The notes under the pieces: model-generated
Told to the model about the DNA's origin: nothing
Databases searched by the model: none
The model's input: only the letters and a program-made list of their open reading frames with translations
Shown here: positions 46,030 through 56,218 of the stretch, piece by piece
Numbering within the stretch: position 1 is the first letter of the stretch
Layout: each line of letters starts with the position of its first letter
DNA from: Flavobacterium keumense
Lineage (GTDB): Bacteria; Bacteroidota; Bacteroidia; Flavobacteriales; Flavobacteriaceae
DNA: 64,000 bases
Reading direction: 5' to 3'
NCBI RefSeq assembly: GCF_029866485.1
Contig: NZ_CP092332.1
Location: forward strand, 62,001 to 126,000
Made by a program: the position numbers and the translations under genes

Positions 46030-46680
46030 CCAAAAAAATCTTAGGCTGTACTAAGTAAAAGCAAACGTTTGGTAAACAAATCGACCTTCTATTAAGGCTT
46101 TTAATTGAGTACGGAGGCTCAGATTTCTTCTTTCAATTCTAACTGATTCTAAAAAGGATGACTCTATGAATAGTGTTGTGATTTTAAAATTTGTAGTGAA
46201 TCAACCCATCAGTATAAATTCTTTTGGGATTAGAAAGTACTACGGTTTTGATAACTTGATTAAGTGTTTTCTTGGATCTTGAACTAACTGCAAAACTGAT
46301 TATATTTTTGTTGATTTGGTCTAAATCATATACTTCCAAATTACCTTGCCTTTATGCCATAAAAAAGTTCTCATCTCATCTACTTCATAGGTTTGACCAG
46401 AATAAATGGGTGGCGATTGAACTTCTTTGGCAATGAATACTATACAAGTTTTAGTAAAGCTGTGGTAGAAGTACATAAAACTTGAGCCATACTTCTAATT
46501 CCCATTCCTTCTTTAATAAGCATTATGATATGAGAGTATTGATTTCTTTACGACATCCCTTACTTGTATAAAAATCAATATACCGTTTCGTACATGTTTT
46601 ACAATAAAATTGTTGCTTTTGATTAGCTGTAAACCCGTTTTTAATAAGTGTAGAAGCAGTAAAGTTAGAACAAATTTTAA
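46030..46680 (-). pseudogene. degenerate IS1-family transposase
   Basis: On the minus strand, pieces in several frames match IS1-type transposases: FTANQKQQFYCKTCTKRYIDF (zinc-finger start, about 46660-46560), then LIKEGMGIRS-like, YEVDEMRTF-like, KRIYTDGLIHY and SIKSLNRRSIC-like parts down to about 46040. Many stops and shifts intervene, so it is an old inactive remnant. No terminal inverted repeats could be assigned. Confidence 0.7.
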
Positions 46681-47066
46681 TATCACTAATTTTGACCCGA
46701 GCCCCAGCGAACAGAACAAAGTTATACTCGAAGAAGTAATAAAAGCAATTTTAAGCGTTTTCAAGAAAAAATAAAAGAAAACAAAAGGTAACCCTAATAA
46801 AATAAAATCAACTTAAGTATTGATTATCAGCATCTCAATTATAAAATTTGAATCATCCCTAATTTAAATACAAAACCCTTCTGCTTTTCTATTTTCAAGC
46901 ATGCTCTAAACTTTTCAACACTGCTGTTACAAGGAAAACAAATATAGGTTTAAAATTAAACTAAAGAAATAATTCCTTGATTCTGAAGAATAATTCACTA
47001 ATGTACACTACCATCTTAGCCATTTAAAATACATATTATACTATTGTAAAAAAAATCAAGCTGGTT
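46681..47066. other. AT-rich gap
   Basis: No gene, RNA or clear hairpin seen between the IS remnant and the next gene. Confidence 0.4.
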
Positions 47067-47585
47067 ATGGATTTAATAAAGTTAACGAAATGCTCAAAAA
47101 GTAATGTTTCTAAAATCACATCGATATTAGAGTATAATTGTATCGAGGCTTTCATTACAAAAAAAGCTTCCTCAAAGATTGAAATTAAAGTTTATCGAAA
47201 AGATTTTGTATATGCAAAGCTACTAACCGAAAAATTTCTAAGACAAGAAGAATTGTCTTACTTTGAGCCTATTCAAAATGCAGAACGGTTAAGAAAAATG
47301 CATCATCTAATCAGCACTCAAACAACAGAAACTCCAACATTATTTGCTAACAAATTAGGTTTAAGCCAGAGACAATTGAATGTCTTTTTGCAGCACTTAA
47401 AAAATCTAAATGCCAAAATTGGGTATGATAATGAAAAAAATAGTTACTATTATAAAAAACCATTTAGCTTAGTATTTCAATTTTCACTTTTGAGTATAAC
47501 AGATAATGATGTGGTTGAAATCATATGCACGTCTGAAGATGAATTAGATATGCAGTTTAAGAAAAAAATAGATTTTTTATTATAA
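47067..47585 (+). CDS. protein of unknown function with helix-turn-helix-like segment
   Basis: 172 residues. Residues about 77-125 (HHLISTQTTETPTLFANKLG, SQRQLNVFLQHLKNLNAKIG) resemble the HTH of Bacteroidota regulators in which a TGTP-like loop precedes the recognition helix, followed by YYYKKPFSLVFQF, a wing. The N-terminal about 65 residues have no recognised domain. No signal peptide, so probably cytoplasmic and DNA-binding. Neighbours give no clue. Confidence 0.6.
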   Translation: MDLIKLTKCSKSNVSKITSILEYNCIEAFITKKASSKIEIKVYRKDFVYAKLLTEKFLRQEELSYFEPIQNAERLRKMHHLISTQTTETPTLFANKLGLSQRQLNVFLQHLKNLNAKIGYDNEKNSYYYKKPFSLVFQFSLLSITDNDVVEIICTSEDELDMQFKKKIDFLL

Positions 47586-47776
47586 ATCAAACATAAGTTT
47601 AAATAATAACCAAAAGACGAAATAAATACTTTAAATCAAATAATCAATTCCAATTCTACAAAAAGATAATATCACTAGTTTTTATGAATATTTCACTGAT
47701 TTATTAGTTTCTCAAAATGTAAATTTTACACAATATCAAATTACATTATTCTTGTATTTTAAAAATTCTGATAAAT

Positions 47777-48691
47777 ATGAAACATACTTTGATTTTAATT
47801 TTATTATTGTTATTTGTCAAAGCCCATCCCTGTGTTCAAGACAGTATTAGAATAAAAGTAGATATTGTTAGAAACAGTTCATTTTCATCTGGATGGCTAG
47901 AGGGGTTTGGTATTAAAAAATATAAATTATTAGAATTTAAAATAAAAGATGGTAAAATAGATTTTTTTTTACCTAATTCAATTGAACCAGGAGTCTATCG
48001 TTTACATTTAGATACAGTCAATTCCAAACCTTATATTGATTTAATAGTTGATGGAAAAGAACCTTATATTAGTTTTAATCTCGATATATATGGTTTTGAT
48101 GTATATCCGTTTTTCTTTGAGTCTGTTGAAAATTCAAATTGGTACTTTTATTTAAATGAGTCCCAGATGATGGTTGCTCGATTAGATTCCTTATTTTGTC
48201 ATTTATCAATGTTTAATCCTAATTTGAATGAAGATAGATTAACGGTTCGTGTTTATCAAAAAGAGCGTAAAAAATATTATGCCTTATTTGATGCTTTTAT
48301 CAAAAAAAATGAAAATAGATGGTGTGCTTTACTTGTAAAGAATCGTCCTTATTATTATTCTGATTTAAATACAAAACCCGTCGAAAGAGACTTTGTTCGT
48401 AAAAATTTTTATTGGGAAGGTATCGACACAAATAATGACAAGTTGATTTTCACTCCTCTGTATGAAGAATTAATTGATATTTTTTTAAAAAAATATTACT
48501 TAAACCCTACTAATCAGTATACTATTAATCTAAATGAAAATTATTTAAAAAAGGATATAGAAGAAGTAATTAGTAAATTTTCTAATAATAGTAAAACTAA
48601 AGCATTTATTTATAATTATCTTAACACATATTTTAACAAACTAGAAAGGCACGACTTAATAAATTATATCAATAGCGTGAATAATAAATAA
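47777..48691 (+). CDS. secreted protein resembling the N-terminal part of DUF4369/thioredoxin-family proteins
   Basis: 304 residues with a signal peptide (LILILLLLFVKAHP). The DGKIDFFLPNSIEPGVYRL pattern recalls the DUF4369 N-terminal domain of Bacteroidota TlpA-like proteins, but no CxxC thioredoxin motif and no thioredoxin domain follows. Either a stand-alone relative or a truncated gene. It precedes a strong hairpin terminator by about 150 bp. Confidence 0.6.
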   Translation: MKHTLILILLLLFVKAHPCVQDSIRIKVDIVRNSSFSSGWLEGFGIKKYKLLEFKIKDGKIDFFLPNSIEPGVYRLHLDTVNSKPYIDLIVDGKEPYISFNLDIYGFDVYPFFFESVENSNWYFYLNESQMMVARLDSLFCHLSMFNPNLNEDRLTVRVYQKERKKYYALFDAFIKKNENRWCALLVKNRPYYYSDLNTKPVERDFVRKNFYWEGIDTNNDKLIFTPLYEELIDIFLKKYYLNPTNQYTINLNENYLKKDIEEVISKFSNNSKTKAFIYNYLNTYFNKLERHDLINYINSVNNK

Positions 48692-49486
48692 AAATTACGA
48701 TACAGATTGAGTTAATATTGTGGGGGCAATTTTACCTTATTATTACTTTACTTCTTTTAATAATAAGTGTTATTAACTCGATTATACCCTATTGATAATT
48801 TAATTATATTTGGAATATGTATAGTTATTTTTCAAAAAGGGGAAAACTGCAATTATACTGACCAAAAGTCAGTATAATTCAGTTTTTTTTAAAAGCTCAT
48901 TTTTGCCTTTAATAAAGTCTTTTCTTCAAATTCCAAGATGTTGACCAATGCTTTCTAGTACAAATTGATTGTTTTCTCCAATATTACAAAAGAATACGAC
49001 TAATAATTAAGAGATGAAAACTATATTTTAGAATCATAGTTGTTGATTTAGCTTTACTCTAGAATATTGCTTGAACAAACTTAGATTAACTCAAAAGTTT
49101 AAAAAATAAATTCGTTTTACAGTATCTAAAAAACAAGAAACCATCTAAATTGGTTACTCATTGAAAAATTGATAAAAATAGAACACTTCGAAAGATTTTG
49201 TTTTAATAATTTCGCTAGCTTTTTTAAATGTGGGATTAAAAAATTGCTTTCAGCGAAACGAATTAACTAAAGAATGGAACTAAATAAACAAGAGTAAAAT
49301 ATTTTGGTTGTAAAATTAGCCTAATGTTATTTTGATTTGTCTCTACATTAATTAGCTCAAAAATGGCACATGAACAACAAATTTTTATTTCATAATCAAG
49401 TCAAAAAGAACAAAATTAATCACTTCTCTATCTTATGCTTTTCTATGTGGTAAAAGTGAATTTATATAAATAACAAGTTTATTGAT
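48692..49486. other. gene-poor AT-rich stretch with one terminator
   Basis: Apart from the hairpin at 48844-48886 I see only scattered short frames with stops. It may hold decayed genes, but nothing can be matched to a family. Confidence 0.4.
48844..48886 (+). terminator. long intrinsic terminator
   Basis: AATTATACTGAC pairs with GTCAGTATAATT around a 5-nt loop, extended by AAACTG/CAGTTT with one bulged C, followed by a T run. It ends transcription of the gene at 47777. Confidence 0.85.
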
Positions 49487-49672
49487 ATGGACTTTAAAAA
49501 ACTTAAAATTAATATGTGGGTACAATCTAAGTACGATTTCAAACCATTATATAATGTATGTTGTATACTGATAACTATAACTGACAATGACAAAAGAGCA
49601 GTTTACACTACAATTAATGAAGCAAAATTGAAGCATATAAAAATTGTAGGCTGGCTAATTAAAACGAAATAA
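49487..49672 (+). CDS. 61-codon ORF of doubtful status
   Basis: Starts MDFKKLKINMWVQSKYDFK and has no recognised domain, signal or neighbour evidence. It lies alone in AT-rich sequence. Either a small protein or chance. Confidence 0.25.
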   Translation: MDFKKLKINMWVQSKYDFKPLYNVCCILITITDNDKRAVYTTINEAKLKHIKIVGWLIKTK

Positions 49673-50189
49673 AAGGCGTTATCAAACGTAACATGTTCAC
49701 GACAGACTCGTCACGTATAAACACAGATAAGATTGGTATTGATTAAAATAGTTTATTTAAGTTTACATATTCTAAATCATTAAACAACTTGGCTTAACAT
49801 AAGTAGACGCCTTTTTTAAAAGAGGCTAAATAATTTAAATAAAATGGACAACTACAGAAAATGCTATTTAAAAAAACAAGTGCCAAAATTAAAAATTAAT
49901 AAAAAAATATCTTAGAATTGTTAACTAAATACTTTTTAGGCTAGAATCCAATTTAGTGTGAAGACTTACAATTTAATGAATACTATTTTAATTATTCGGA
50001 TTAGAATTTGAATAAAAATAAATTCAATTGAAATCTAGATAAATTTTAAAAAGCACTTTTGTAATATTGAAATTAGGATGTTTCCGTCTGTATTTTAAAA
50101 GCGTGGCATAAAATCTAATAAATTCTATATTTTTAATTACTTTCTTATATATTTTTTTCATTGTAACTTGGTAATTTTTGAAATTAACT
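49673..50189. other. AT-rich gap before the PorP/SprF gene
   Basis: No supported gene or structured element; a 76-codon frame at 50024-50254 overlaps the end of the PorP gene and is judged spurious. Confidence 0.4.
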
Positions 50190-51182
50190 TTAATTATTTG
50201 GACAAGTGAAGCATTTCGGATACAAATTAAAACGATATAGTACAGAAAGTTCATATACTCCTCCTGTGCTTAATCCTTTTAAATGATTGAAATCATATGA
50301 GTAACCAAATTGTAAATGTTCATAATTTAGTCCTCCAAATAAACCATACGAATTAAAGATAGTCCTACCGCCTGAGGAATCTTGCAAATTTGAATTTGCA
50401 CTAATTCCAAAAAAATAATTTGAATAAATTAATGCTCCTCCTAAATCAATTCTCCTAAAACTACCTTGCTTTAAAAAGTTTGAGGTTAATTTTAGTTTTG
50501 CTTCATAAGGAAAAGAGATAATATCAAAATAATCAGCAATAGTAAATTGATATCCTAAATTGACAGAGAAAAACATATCTAATGGGACATCCCCATTAGA
50601 CAAGATCGAAACATTTGGTTTGTTAATATGCTTTAAAGAAGTGCCAATAAAAAAATTTTCATTGTTTAAAAGTATTCCTGTAGAAAAATCAAAATAATTA
50701 ATTTTTTCATTTAAAATTGAAACCTCAGATGAATTTTGATTTATTACACCATTCGAAATATCAATTTGGTCTTCTAAAACAATCCTTTTCGAATTAAATC
50801 CTCGTAAACCATATCCCAAAGCTATAGAGGGATGAAAAATCCAATTCTCTGTTAGTTGTACCTTATAAGCATAATTTATATTCACTTTGGTGAAATTATA
50901 ATTGGTAAAATTTTGTCTTTGATTAATTATACTAATACCTATTCCACTATTAATTCTGTCATTCCATGTATTTATAAATGCAAATTCTGAATCTAATTGC
51001 AAATTCAAATCCGGCCATTGTACTCTATGTAACAACCCCACACTATTAGACTCTGACAATCCCGTAAAAGCAGGATTCAATGTTTCTGGGAACAAAGAAT
51101 TTTGGGTAAACAATGGGTCTTGAGCCTTTGCCGTGCAGGTAGACATAATTAAAAAAATGAGTATTATTATGATTCTAATCAT
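50190..51182 (-). CDS. PorP/SprF family type IX secretion membrane protein
   Basis: 330 residues. Signal peptide ending AKAQ, then DPLFTQNSLFPETLNPAFTG, the hallmark start of PorP/SprF proteins, followed by outer-membrane strands and a C-terminal NLYPKCFTCPNN. In Flavobacterium gliding and T9SS systems the SprF-like partner is needed for export of the adhesin encoded next to it. Here it lies 4 bp after the large adhesin gene, so it is its likely dedicated partner. Confidence 0.93.
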   Translation of the reverse strand: MIRIIIILIFLIMSTCTAKAQDPLFTQNSLFPETLNPAFTGLSESNSVGLLHRVQWPDLNLQLDSEFAFINTWNDRINSGIGISIINQRQNFTNYNFTKVNINYAYKVQLTENWIFHPSIALGYGLRGFNSKRIVLEDQIDISNGVINQNSSEVSILNEKINYFDFSTGILLNNENFFIGTSLKHINKPNVSILSNGDVPLDMFFSVNLGYQFTIADYFDIISFPYEAKLKLTSNFLKQGSFRRIDLGGALIYSNYFFGISANSNLQDSSGGRTIFNSYGLFGGLNYEHLQFGYSYDFNHLKGLSTGGVYELSVLYRFNLYPKCFTCPNN

Positions 51183-51185
51183 TTA

Positions 51186-54100
51186 CTATCGTACTAAAAT
51201 AAATGGACCATTATATTCGACTTCATCTCCATAAAAAGTTGTAGCAATTACTTTGTAATAATAATTGCCACTTTCTACAAAACGGTTATTGATTTCCCCT
51301 GTCCATCCTTGTAATGAAGTCCCTTCTTCAGAATATAACAAACCTCCCCATTTGTTAAATACTTCAATTTTAATAGTACTCAACCCTTTAAAGACAGGTT
51401 TAAAATTATCATTCAATCGATTATTGTTGGGCGTAAATGCATTAGGAACAACTACTTCGTAGCCTTTATCAACTTTAATGGTTGTAGTGTACGAATAATT
51501 ACATCCAAAAGGATACTTTACTGTTTGTATTATAGTATATGTCCCTTCTTTTAAATAACTATGTTTAGGACTTGATTCGGTAGAAACACTCCCATCTCCA
51601 AAATCCCAAGTAACAGATTCAAAATCTCCTGTTGAGTTATCTACAAACTCAATTGGGTCTTTGATAGAATATATTCCATAAGTAGACAATCCAATTGAAC
51701 TAGTAGTAAAATTAGGATAACCCAAGATTGGTATTTTTAGATTTAAACTATAATTAGATTCACATCCTAAACCATCTTGTACTTTTAAAACCACAATTCC
51801 GTTTTGATTGGTAGTCATAATTTCATTATTCAATCTACTAACTTTGCCACTTAACCAATTATAGCTGAATGGTGGTATTCCTCCTGAAGCCTCCGCAACA
51901 AAAATCTGACTTACTAGTCTGTTTGTACAATCAAATTCGTTTTTTGTGTTAACTTTTATATCAATTGGATCTTGCCTCATAACACTGTAATATTCTTGCT
52001 TCACACATCCTCTACTATCCGTTACTGTTACACTATAATTTCCTGCTGATAAATCTGTTAGATCTTCTGTTTGGGCTCCATTAGACCATTGATATAAAAA
52101 AGGTGCAGTACCTCCTGCTACTAACAAATTAATAGAACCGCTGTTTGCGTTGGTGCAATCAAATGCATCAATAGTGTTTGCTGTCAAAACTAATTCTTGT
52201 GGGTCAACTAAAAGAAATGATTTAGTGAGGGTACATTTACTTGCATCCGTTACAGATACCTTATAGATACCGGGTTTCAAATTATTCCTGTCTTTGCCGG
52301 CTAAGGGGCTATCTTCCCAAACTAATTGTATTGGAGACTGTCCACCTATAATAGCTACAGTGATACTACCATTATTAGCTCCATGACAACTTATTTCTTT
52401 AACTGCTGTATCTATCCTGAATAATGGAGGTTCAGGAATAGTAATGGTAACATTCTTTATACAGTTCTTACTATCTGTAACACTTACCTGATACTCTCCT
52501 GCAGCAAGATTATCTTGAGAGACTCCTCCTCCCAAGTTGCTCCAAGTGGTTTGATAAGGAGCCGTTCCTCCTGTAATATTTAAAGCAATAGAAGCATTAT
52601 TAGTCCCTGAACATTTTATAGAAGAAGTAACCACATTTACTTTAATCTCTGGATTTACCGTTACTGTAAGCTTAAAATCAGCCCCTATACAACCCTTTGC
52701 ATTTGGTGTCACAGTATAGACTGCATTAGCTGAAGTTAATCCAGAATTAATTAAATTTTGTTGAAAATTTTCCTGTACGATTGATACCATCTGAGCGCCT
52801 GTAATATTAGTGCTACTTATTTGAGGATAGGTCCAAGTATAAGTTGTACCTGATGGAATAACATTTCCTGAACTCTCTGATGGAATAACCAAAATCTTTT
52901 CTCCGCTACAACTAATGGTTTCTATTGAACCAATGATTGGATAAGTACTCACAATTATTTGAGCGGTATTAGATGTAATTTTGTTACACCCACTATCTAG
53001 AAAAGAAATGACACAATAGTAATATTTCTTACCTAAAACATTAGATGGAGGTATAAAATTCGAATTGGTTGCTCCAGCTATTAGTATTCCTGACTCATTA
53101 GAATCTATAGTATTAGAATACCACTGATATTGAGGAGTGCCTGCTCCATTACTGTAGCTTACTTTCAAATCCTTAGCAATTGCATCTAAACATATACCCC
53201 CAGAAAGTGGTTGTTCTGAAATTGTTGGGGGCAAAACAATTTCAATTTTAGCCAGTTGTGAAATCACTTCACATCCTTTATTGATTTGAGTAATTGAACA
53301 ATAATAGTAGACTTCTCCTATATCTATGGTTGGGGGTATATAATTTTCAAACTCTTCGAAAGGGATCTTTCTTGCACCGGTTATAGAATTAGTCGTATTT
53401 TTATACCATTGGTATTGATAACTCGTTCCAGCCCCTCCACTAACACTAACTTTTAGTTCATGAGCGCCTGTATCTCTGCATAAAGTTTGAGCCAGCACGG
53501 GTTGGTTTGTAACTGATATATTATCCACAACTATTACTTCTGCTGGATTACTTCTAGCAATACCACAACCACTACTACTTAATGAAATAACAGCATAGTA
53601 ATAAAACTTGCCTACTGTAGTAAAAGCAGGAGGTGTATAACTTAATGTTGTGGCAGAAGGAATAAGTGTTCCTCCTATATTACTATTAATGGTATTAACA
53701 TACCATTGATATATTGGTGTACCAGCTCCCCCATTATAATCAACTTCTAATGGAGCTATAGTACCTCCAACGCAAATTGATTGGGTGGTTTTAGGTTGTT
53801 TTTTTATAGTAACTAAAGGATTTACATAAAAAGTTTTACTTGATTGACAACCCTTGTTATCAGTGTATATTATATCTGTACGTCCTACAGCAACGCTATT
53901 TATAAGTCCTGAATCAGAAATAGTAGCCACAGAAGTATCTGTAGAAGCCCAAGATGCAACTAAGGTGTTGACTGGATTAGTTTGTAACTGAACAGCTGTG
54001 CCTCCTAGACACATTTCTAAATCTCCTGTAATAGTTGTTATGGGATTGACAATAACTTCAACAGGTTTAAGTATAGAACATCCTGTGAGTTTATGAGTAG

Positions 54101-54446
54101 CTTTTATATAATATGTTCCTGAAACAGAAATTTGGTATGGTTTAACTAAAGAACTTGTTGCATTATTATCTTTCCAATACGTATAGTCCAAATTCGATTC
54201 TGAGCCTGTTGTCACTGAAGCATCTAATAAATCGACCACTTTAGGAGCACAAACTGGGCTTGGGTTTGTCACAACGAATGATGGGATGGGAGCTATGATT
54301 AGCTCTCTGTTTTCAGCTACTGCAATCCCACATTCATTTGTAATTGATAAAGAAATGATATAAGTCCCTGGAAGATAACTAACAGTAGGATTTTCGTCAG
54401 TTGAAGTGGCTGGAGTACCTCCTGGAAAACTCCAAGCATAGCTCAT
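51186..54446 (-). CDS. gliding/T9SS adhesin with PKD and SprB repeats, C-terminal part of a split gene
   Basis: 1086 residues in this frame. From the N-terminus: a PKD-like domain (YAWSFPGGTPATSTDENPT), Ig-like repeats with paired cysteines, SprB-type repeats (GGTAPYQTTWSN, GGQSPIQLVW), a PKD domain (VTWDFGDGSVSTESSPKH) and a CHU_C-type T9SS sorting domain (VVPNAFTPNNNRLNDNF, SGNYYYKVIATTFYG). The frame is open upstream without a signal peptide back to about 54540, where it meets the preceding gene. The ATG at 54446 is therefore probably not the true start; the joined protein of about 1,670 residues starts at 56193. Confidence 0.9.
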   Translation of the reverse strand: MSYAWSFPGGTPATSTDENPTVSYLPGTYIISLSITNECGIAVAENRELIIAPIPSFVVTNPSPVCAPKVVDLLDASVTTGSESNLDYTYWKDNNATSSLVKPYQISVSGTYYIKATHKLTGCSILKPVEVIVNPITTITGDLEMCLGGTAVQLQTNPVNTLVASWASTDTSVATISDSGLINSVAVGRTDIIYTDNKGCQSSKTFYVNPLVTIKKQPKTTQSICVGGTIAPLEVDYNGGAGTPIYQWYVNTINSNIGGTLIPSATTLSYTPPAFTTVGKFYYYAVISLSSSGCGIARSNPAEVIVVDNISVTNQPVLAQTLCRDTGAHELKVSVSGGAGTSYQYQWYKNTTNSITGARKIPFEEFENYIPPTIDIGEVYYYCSITQINKGCEVISQLAKIEIVLPPTISEQPLSGGICLDAIAKDLKVSYSNGAGTPQYQWYSNTIDSNESGILIAGATNSNFIPPSNVLGKKYYYCVISFLDSGCNKITSNTAQIIVSTYPIIGSIETISCSGEKILVIPSESSGNVIPSGTTYTWTYPQISSTNITGAQMVSIVQENFQQNLINSGLTSANAVYTVTPNAKGCIGADFKLTVTVNPEIKVNVVTSSIKCSGTNNASIALNITGGTAPYQTTWSNLGGGVSQDNLAAGEYQVSVTDSKNCIKNVTITIPEPPLFRIDTAVKEISCHGANNGSITVAIIGGQSPIQLVWEDSPLAGKDRNNLKPGIYKVSVTDASKCTLTKSFLLVDPQELVLTANTIDAFDCTNANSGSINLLVAGGTAPFLYQWSNGAQTEDLTDLSAGNYSVTVTDSRGCVKQEYYSVMRQDPIDIKVNTKNEFDCTNRLVSQIFVAEASGGIPPFSYNWLSGKVSRLNNEIMTTNQNGIVVLKVQDGLGCESNYSLNLKIPILGYPNFTTSSIGLSTYGIYSIKDPIEFVDNSTGDFESVTWDFGDGSVSTESSPKHSYLKEGTYTIIQTVKYPFGCNYSYTTTIKVDKGYEVVVPNAFTPNNNRLNDNFKPVFKGLSTIKIEVFNKWGGLLYSEEGTSLQGWTGEINNRFVESGNYYYKVIATTFYGDEVEYNGPFILVR

Positions 54447-54535
54447 GCTTCCCGTAGATGTACAATTATTTACAGTTGCAGTTGGATGTACTACTACAGC
54501 AACTCCTTCTTTTTCTTGACAAATAGAAGAAATAG

Positions 54536-54547
54536 AATTAATTAATT
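54536..54547. repeat. (AATT)3 tetranucleotide repeat at the break of the adhesin gene
   Basis: Three AATT units. Removal of one unit would fuse 54538-56193 and 51186-54446 in one frame (their frames differ by one base, and minus 4 restores it), reading VSINSISSICQEK across the join. Confidence 0.8.
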
Positions 54548-56193
54548 GAAACTTCTGGCTTTTTATTCACTTTAACTTCCTGTGATAAAGAAGTAACTTT
54601 ACCACAAACGTTAATTGCCGAAAGTTGTATGATATAAATACCTGAAGTTTCAAAGTTATAAGATGGATTTTTAGATTTATCATCAGTGGAGTTAGTATAA
54701 GACCACACTGGGGTTTCTATACCACAAATTCCTTTTGTATAGGATACTGTCCATAAATAAGAAGGTACAGCTGTTATATTCGTATTTAGAGTACTATTGG
54801 TAGCATTTAATGCTAACGGACTACATCCAACAGTTGTGTCTAAAGAAAAACTAGGAACCAAAGGAACATCAACTGTAATAGTTGTAGTTGTTTCTGAAAC
54901 ACCACACCGATTACCAACACGCATTTTTATAGTATAGGTTCCTGCAACGGTAAATGTAGGGCAAATAATAGCAGTACCTTTATCCCAAAGACCTATTATA
55001 TCAGACCCGTAATCTTTACCGAGTGTACTACCTGAGGGTAAAGTGTATCCAGTTGAAGGTGTAATGGTCCAAACTGTTGCTGGAGTTGAATTACAAGATG
55101 CATTTCCGCTGGTTACTTCTATTGAACCTATTGACGTATTTTGAATACAAATTGACTGATTCAAACAACTATTTGAATCTGCAGTAATTTTAGCCTTTGG
55201 GGGTGAAGAAACAAAAATAGGACCAACGCTAACCACAGCAGTACCACAAGGATTAATAGCCTTTACGGTACCCGAAAAAGAATTTGGTATAGACGACGAA
55301 CCACTAACATAAGTACTCCCACAGGAATTTTTATCAAATTTATGCGTAATTTGAGTAGGCAAATTAGCTTGCGTGTAGCGTTCAATATCAGTACCATCAC
55401 TGAAACTAACCTCATAGGTTGTACCAGGAGGATTATTTATAGTCCCCGATAAAGGAAATGACAGTGTTTGTCCAACACAAATATCTGCATTTAGAGCAGC
55501 TGTAAATCCTACAGCAGGATTACTCCCTAAAAAAACCTTATATGTTTGGGTTGCGGAACATCCAGCGCTATTAGTTACAGTATAAAGCAATGTATAATAC
55601 CCTACATTATAAGTGTGTTTTTTAGAAGTCCAAGAATTTAACGTTTCCGTTGTTCCATCTCCCCAGTCAATAGTATAAGATGTATTTGTACCTACCGTTG
55701 TAGATGCATTAACAAACTCAAACTCAGAAGCAGTATTTCCACAAATTTTAAATACTGTACTCCCGTCAAAATCAAACTTCCCTGTGCCATTGATTTGAGT
55801 ATTAGGAAAGGGTAATGGATTTACAGTAACAGTAGCCGATTCATTAACCGATGTTACTGTTCCAGCTGCATCAATATAAGAAAGCAATTTATAGACAAAC
55901 ACTCCTGCAACATCAGTAGGAACACCAACTGTCACAATAGCTGTGCTCGAAGACACAGTTAAAGCTGGCCCTCCATTAATCGTGTACACAAAATTTAACG
56001 GTAGATTAGCTGTCGAAGCCGTAAAAGTAACTATGGGTTGAGTTGCATTTAAACAAACTGAATTACTACTAACTACTATTGGGCTTGAAGGAGGAGGGAT
56101 TACTTGATTATAACTTTTACTAAAAGAATATGCTCTCATGATAGGGAAAAGCATAAAACATAGTGGAATTATAATCAAATTTACTTTATTCAT
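54538..56193 (-). CDS. PKD-domain surface protein, N-terminal part of the split adhesin
   Basis: 551 residues. The N-terminus has a hydrophobic signal (IIIPLCFMLFPIMRAYS), then Ig/PKD-like domains (YTIDWGDGTTETLN, FETSGIYIIQLSAINVCG) typical of the gliding adhesin family. No T9SS sorting domain, which is required for export, is present in this frame; it is found in the downstream part. This fits a single gene broken by a 4-bp unit at 54536-54547. Whether the break is real or a sequence error cannot be told here. Confidence 0.85.
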   Translation of the reverse strand: MNKVNLIIIPLCFMLFPIMRAYSFSKSYNQVIPPPSSPIVVSSNSVCLNATQPIVTFTASTANLPLNFVYTINGGPALTVSSSTAIVTVGVPTDVAGVFVYKLLSYIDAAGTVTSVNESATVTVNPLPFPNTQINGTGKFDFDGSTVFKICGNTASEFEFVNASTTVGTNTSYTIDWGDGTTETLNSWTSKKHTYNVGYYTLLYTVTNSAGCSATQTYKVFLGSNPAVGFTAALNADICVGQTLSFPLSGTINNPPGTTYEVSFSDGTDIERYTQANLPTQITHKFDKNSCGSTYVSGSSSIPNSFSGTVKAINPCGTAVVSVGPIFVSSPPKAKITADSNSCLNQSICIQNTSIGSIEVTSGNASCNSTPATVWTITPSTGYTLPSGSTLGKDYGSDIIGLWDKGTAIICPTFTVAGTYTIKMRVGNRCGVSETTTTITVDVPLVPSFSLDTTVGCSPLALNATNSTLNTNITAVPSYLWTVSYTKGICGIETPVWSYTNSTDDKSKNPSYNFETSGIYIIQLSAINVCGKVTSLSQEVKVNKKPEVSIN

Positions 56194-56218
56194 AAAAACA
56201 TTAAATTGTAATTGATTG

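Noticed and set aside
49000..49480. Possible transposase remnant in the AT-rich stretch
   Set aside because: Only a few unrelated residues in several frames; no family can be supported.
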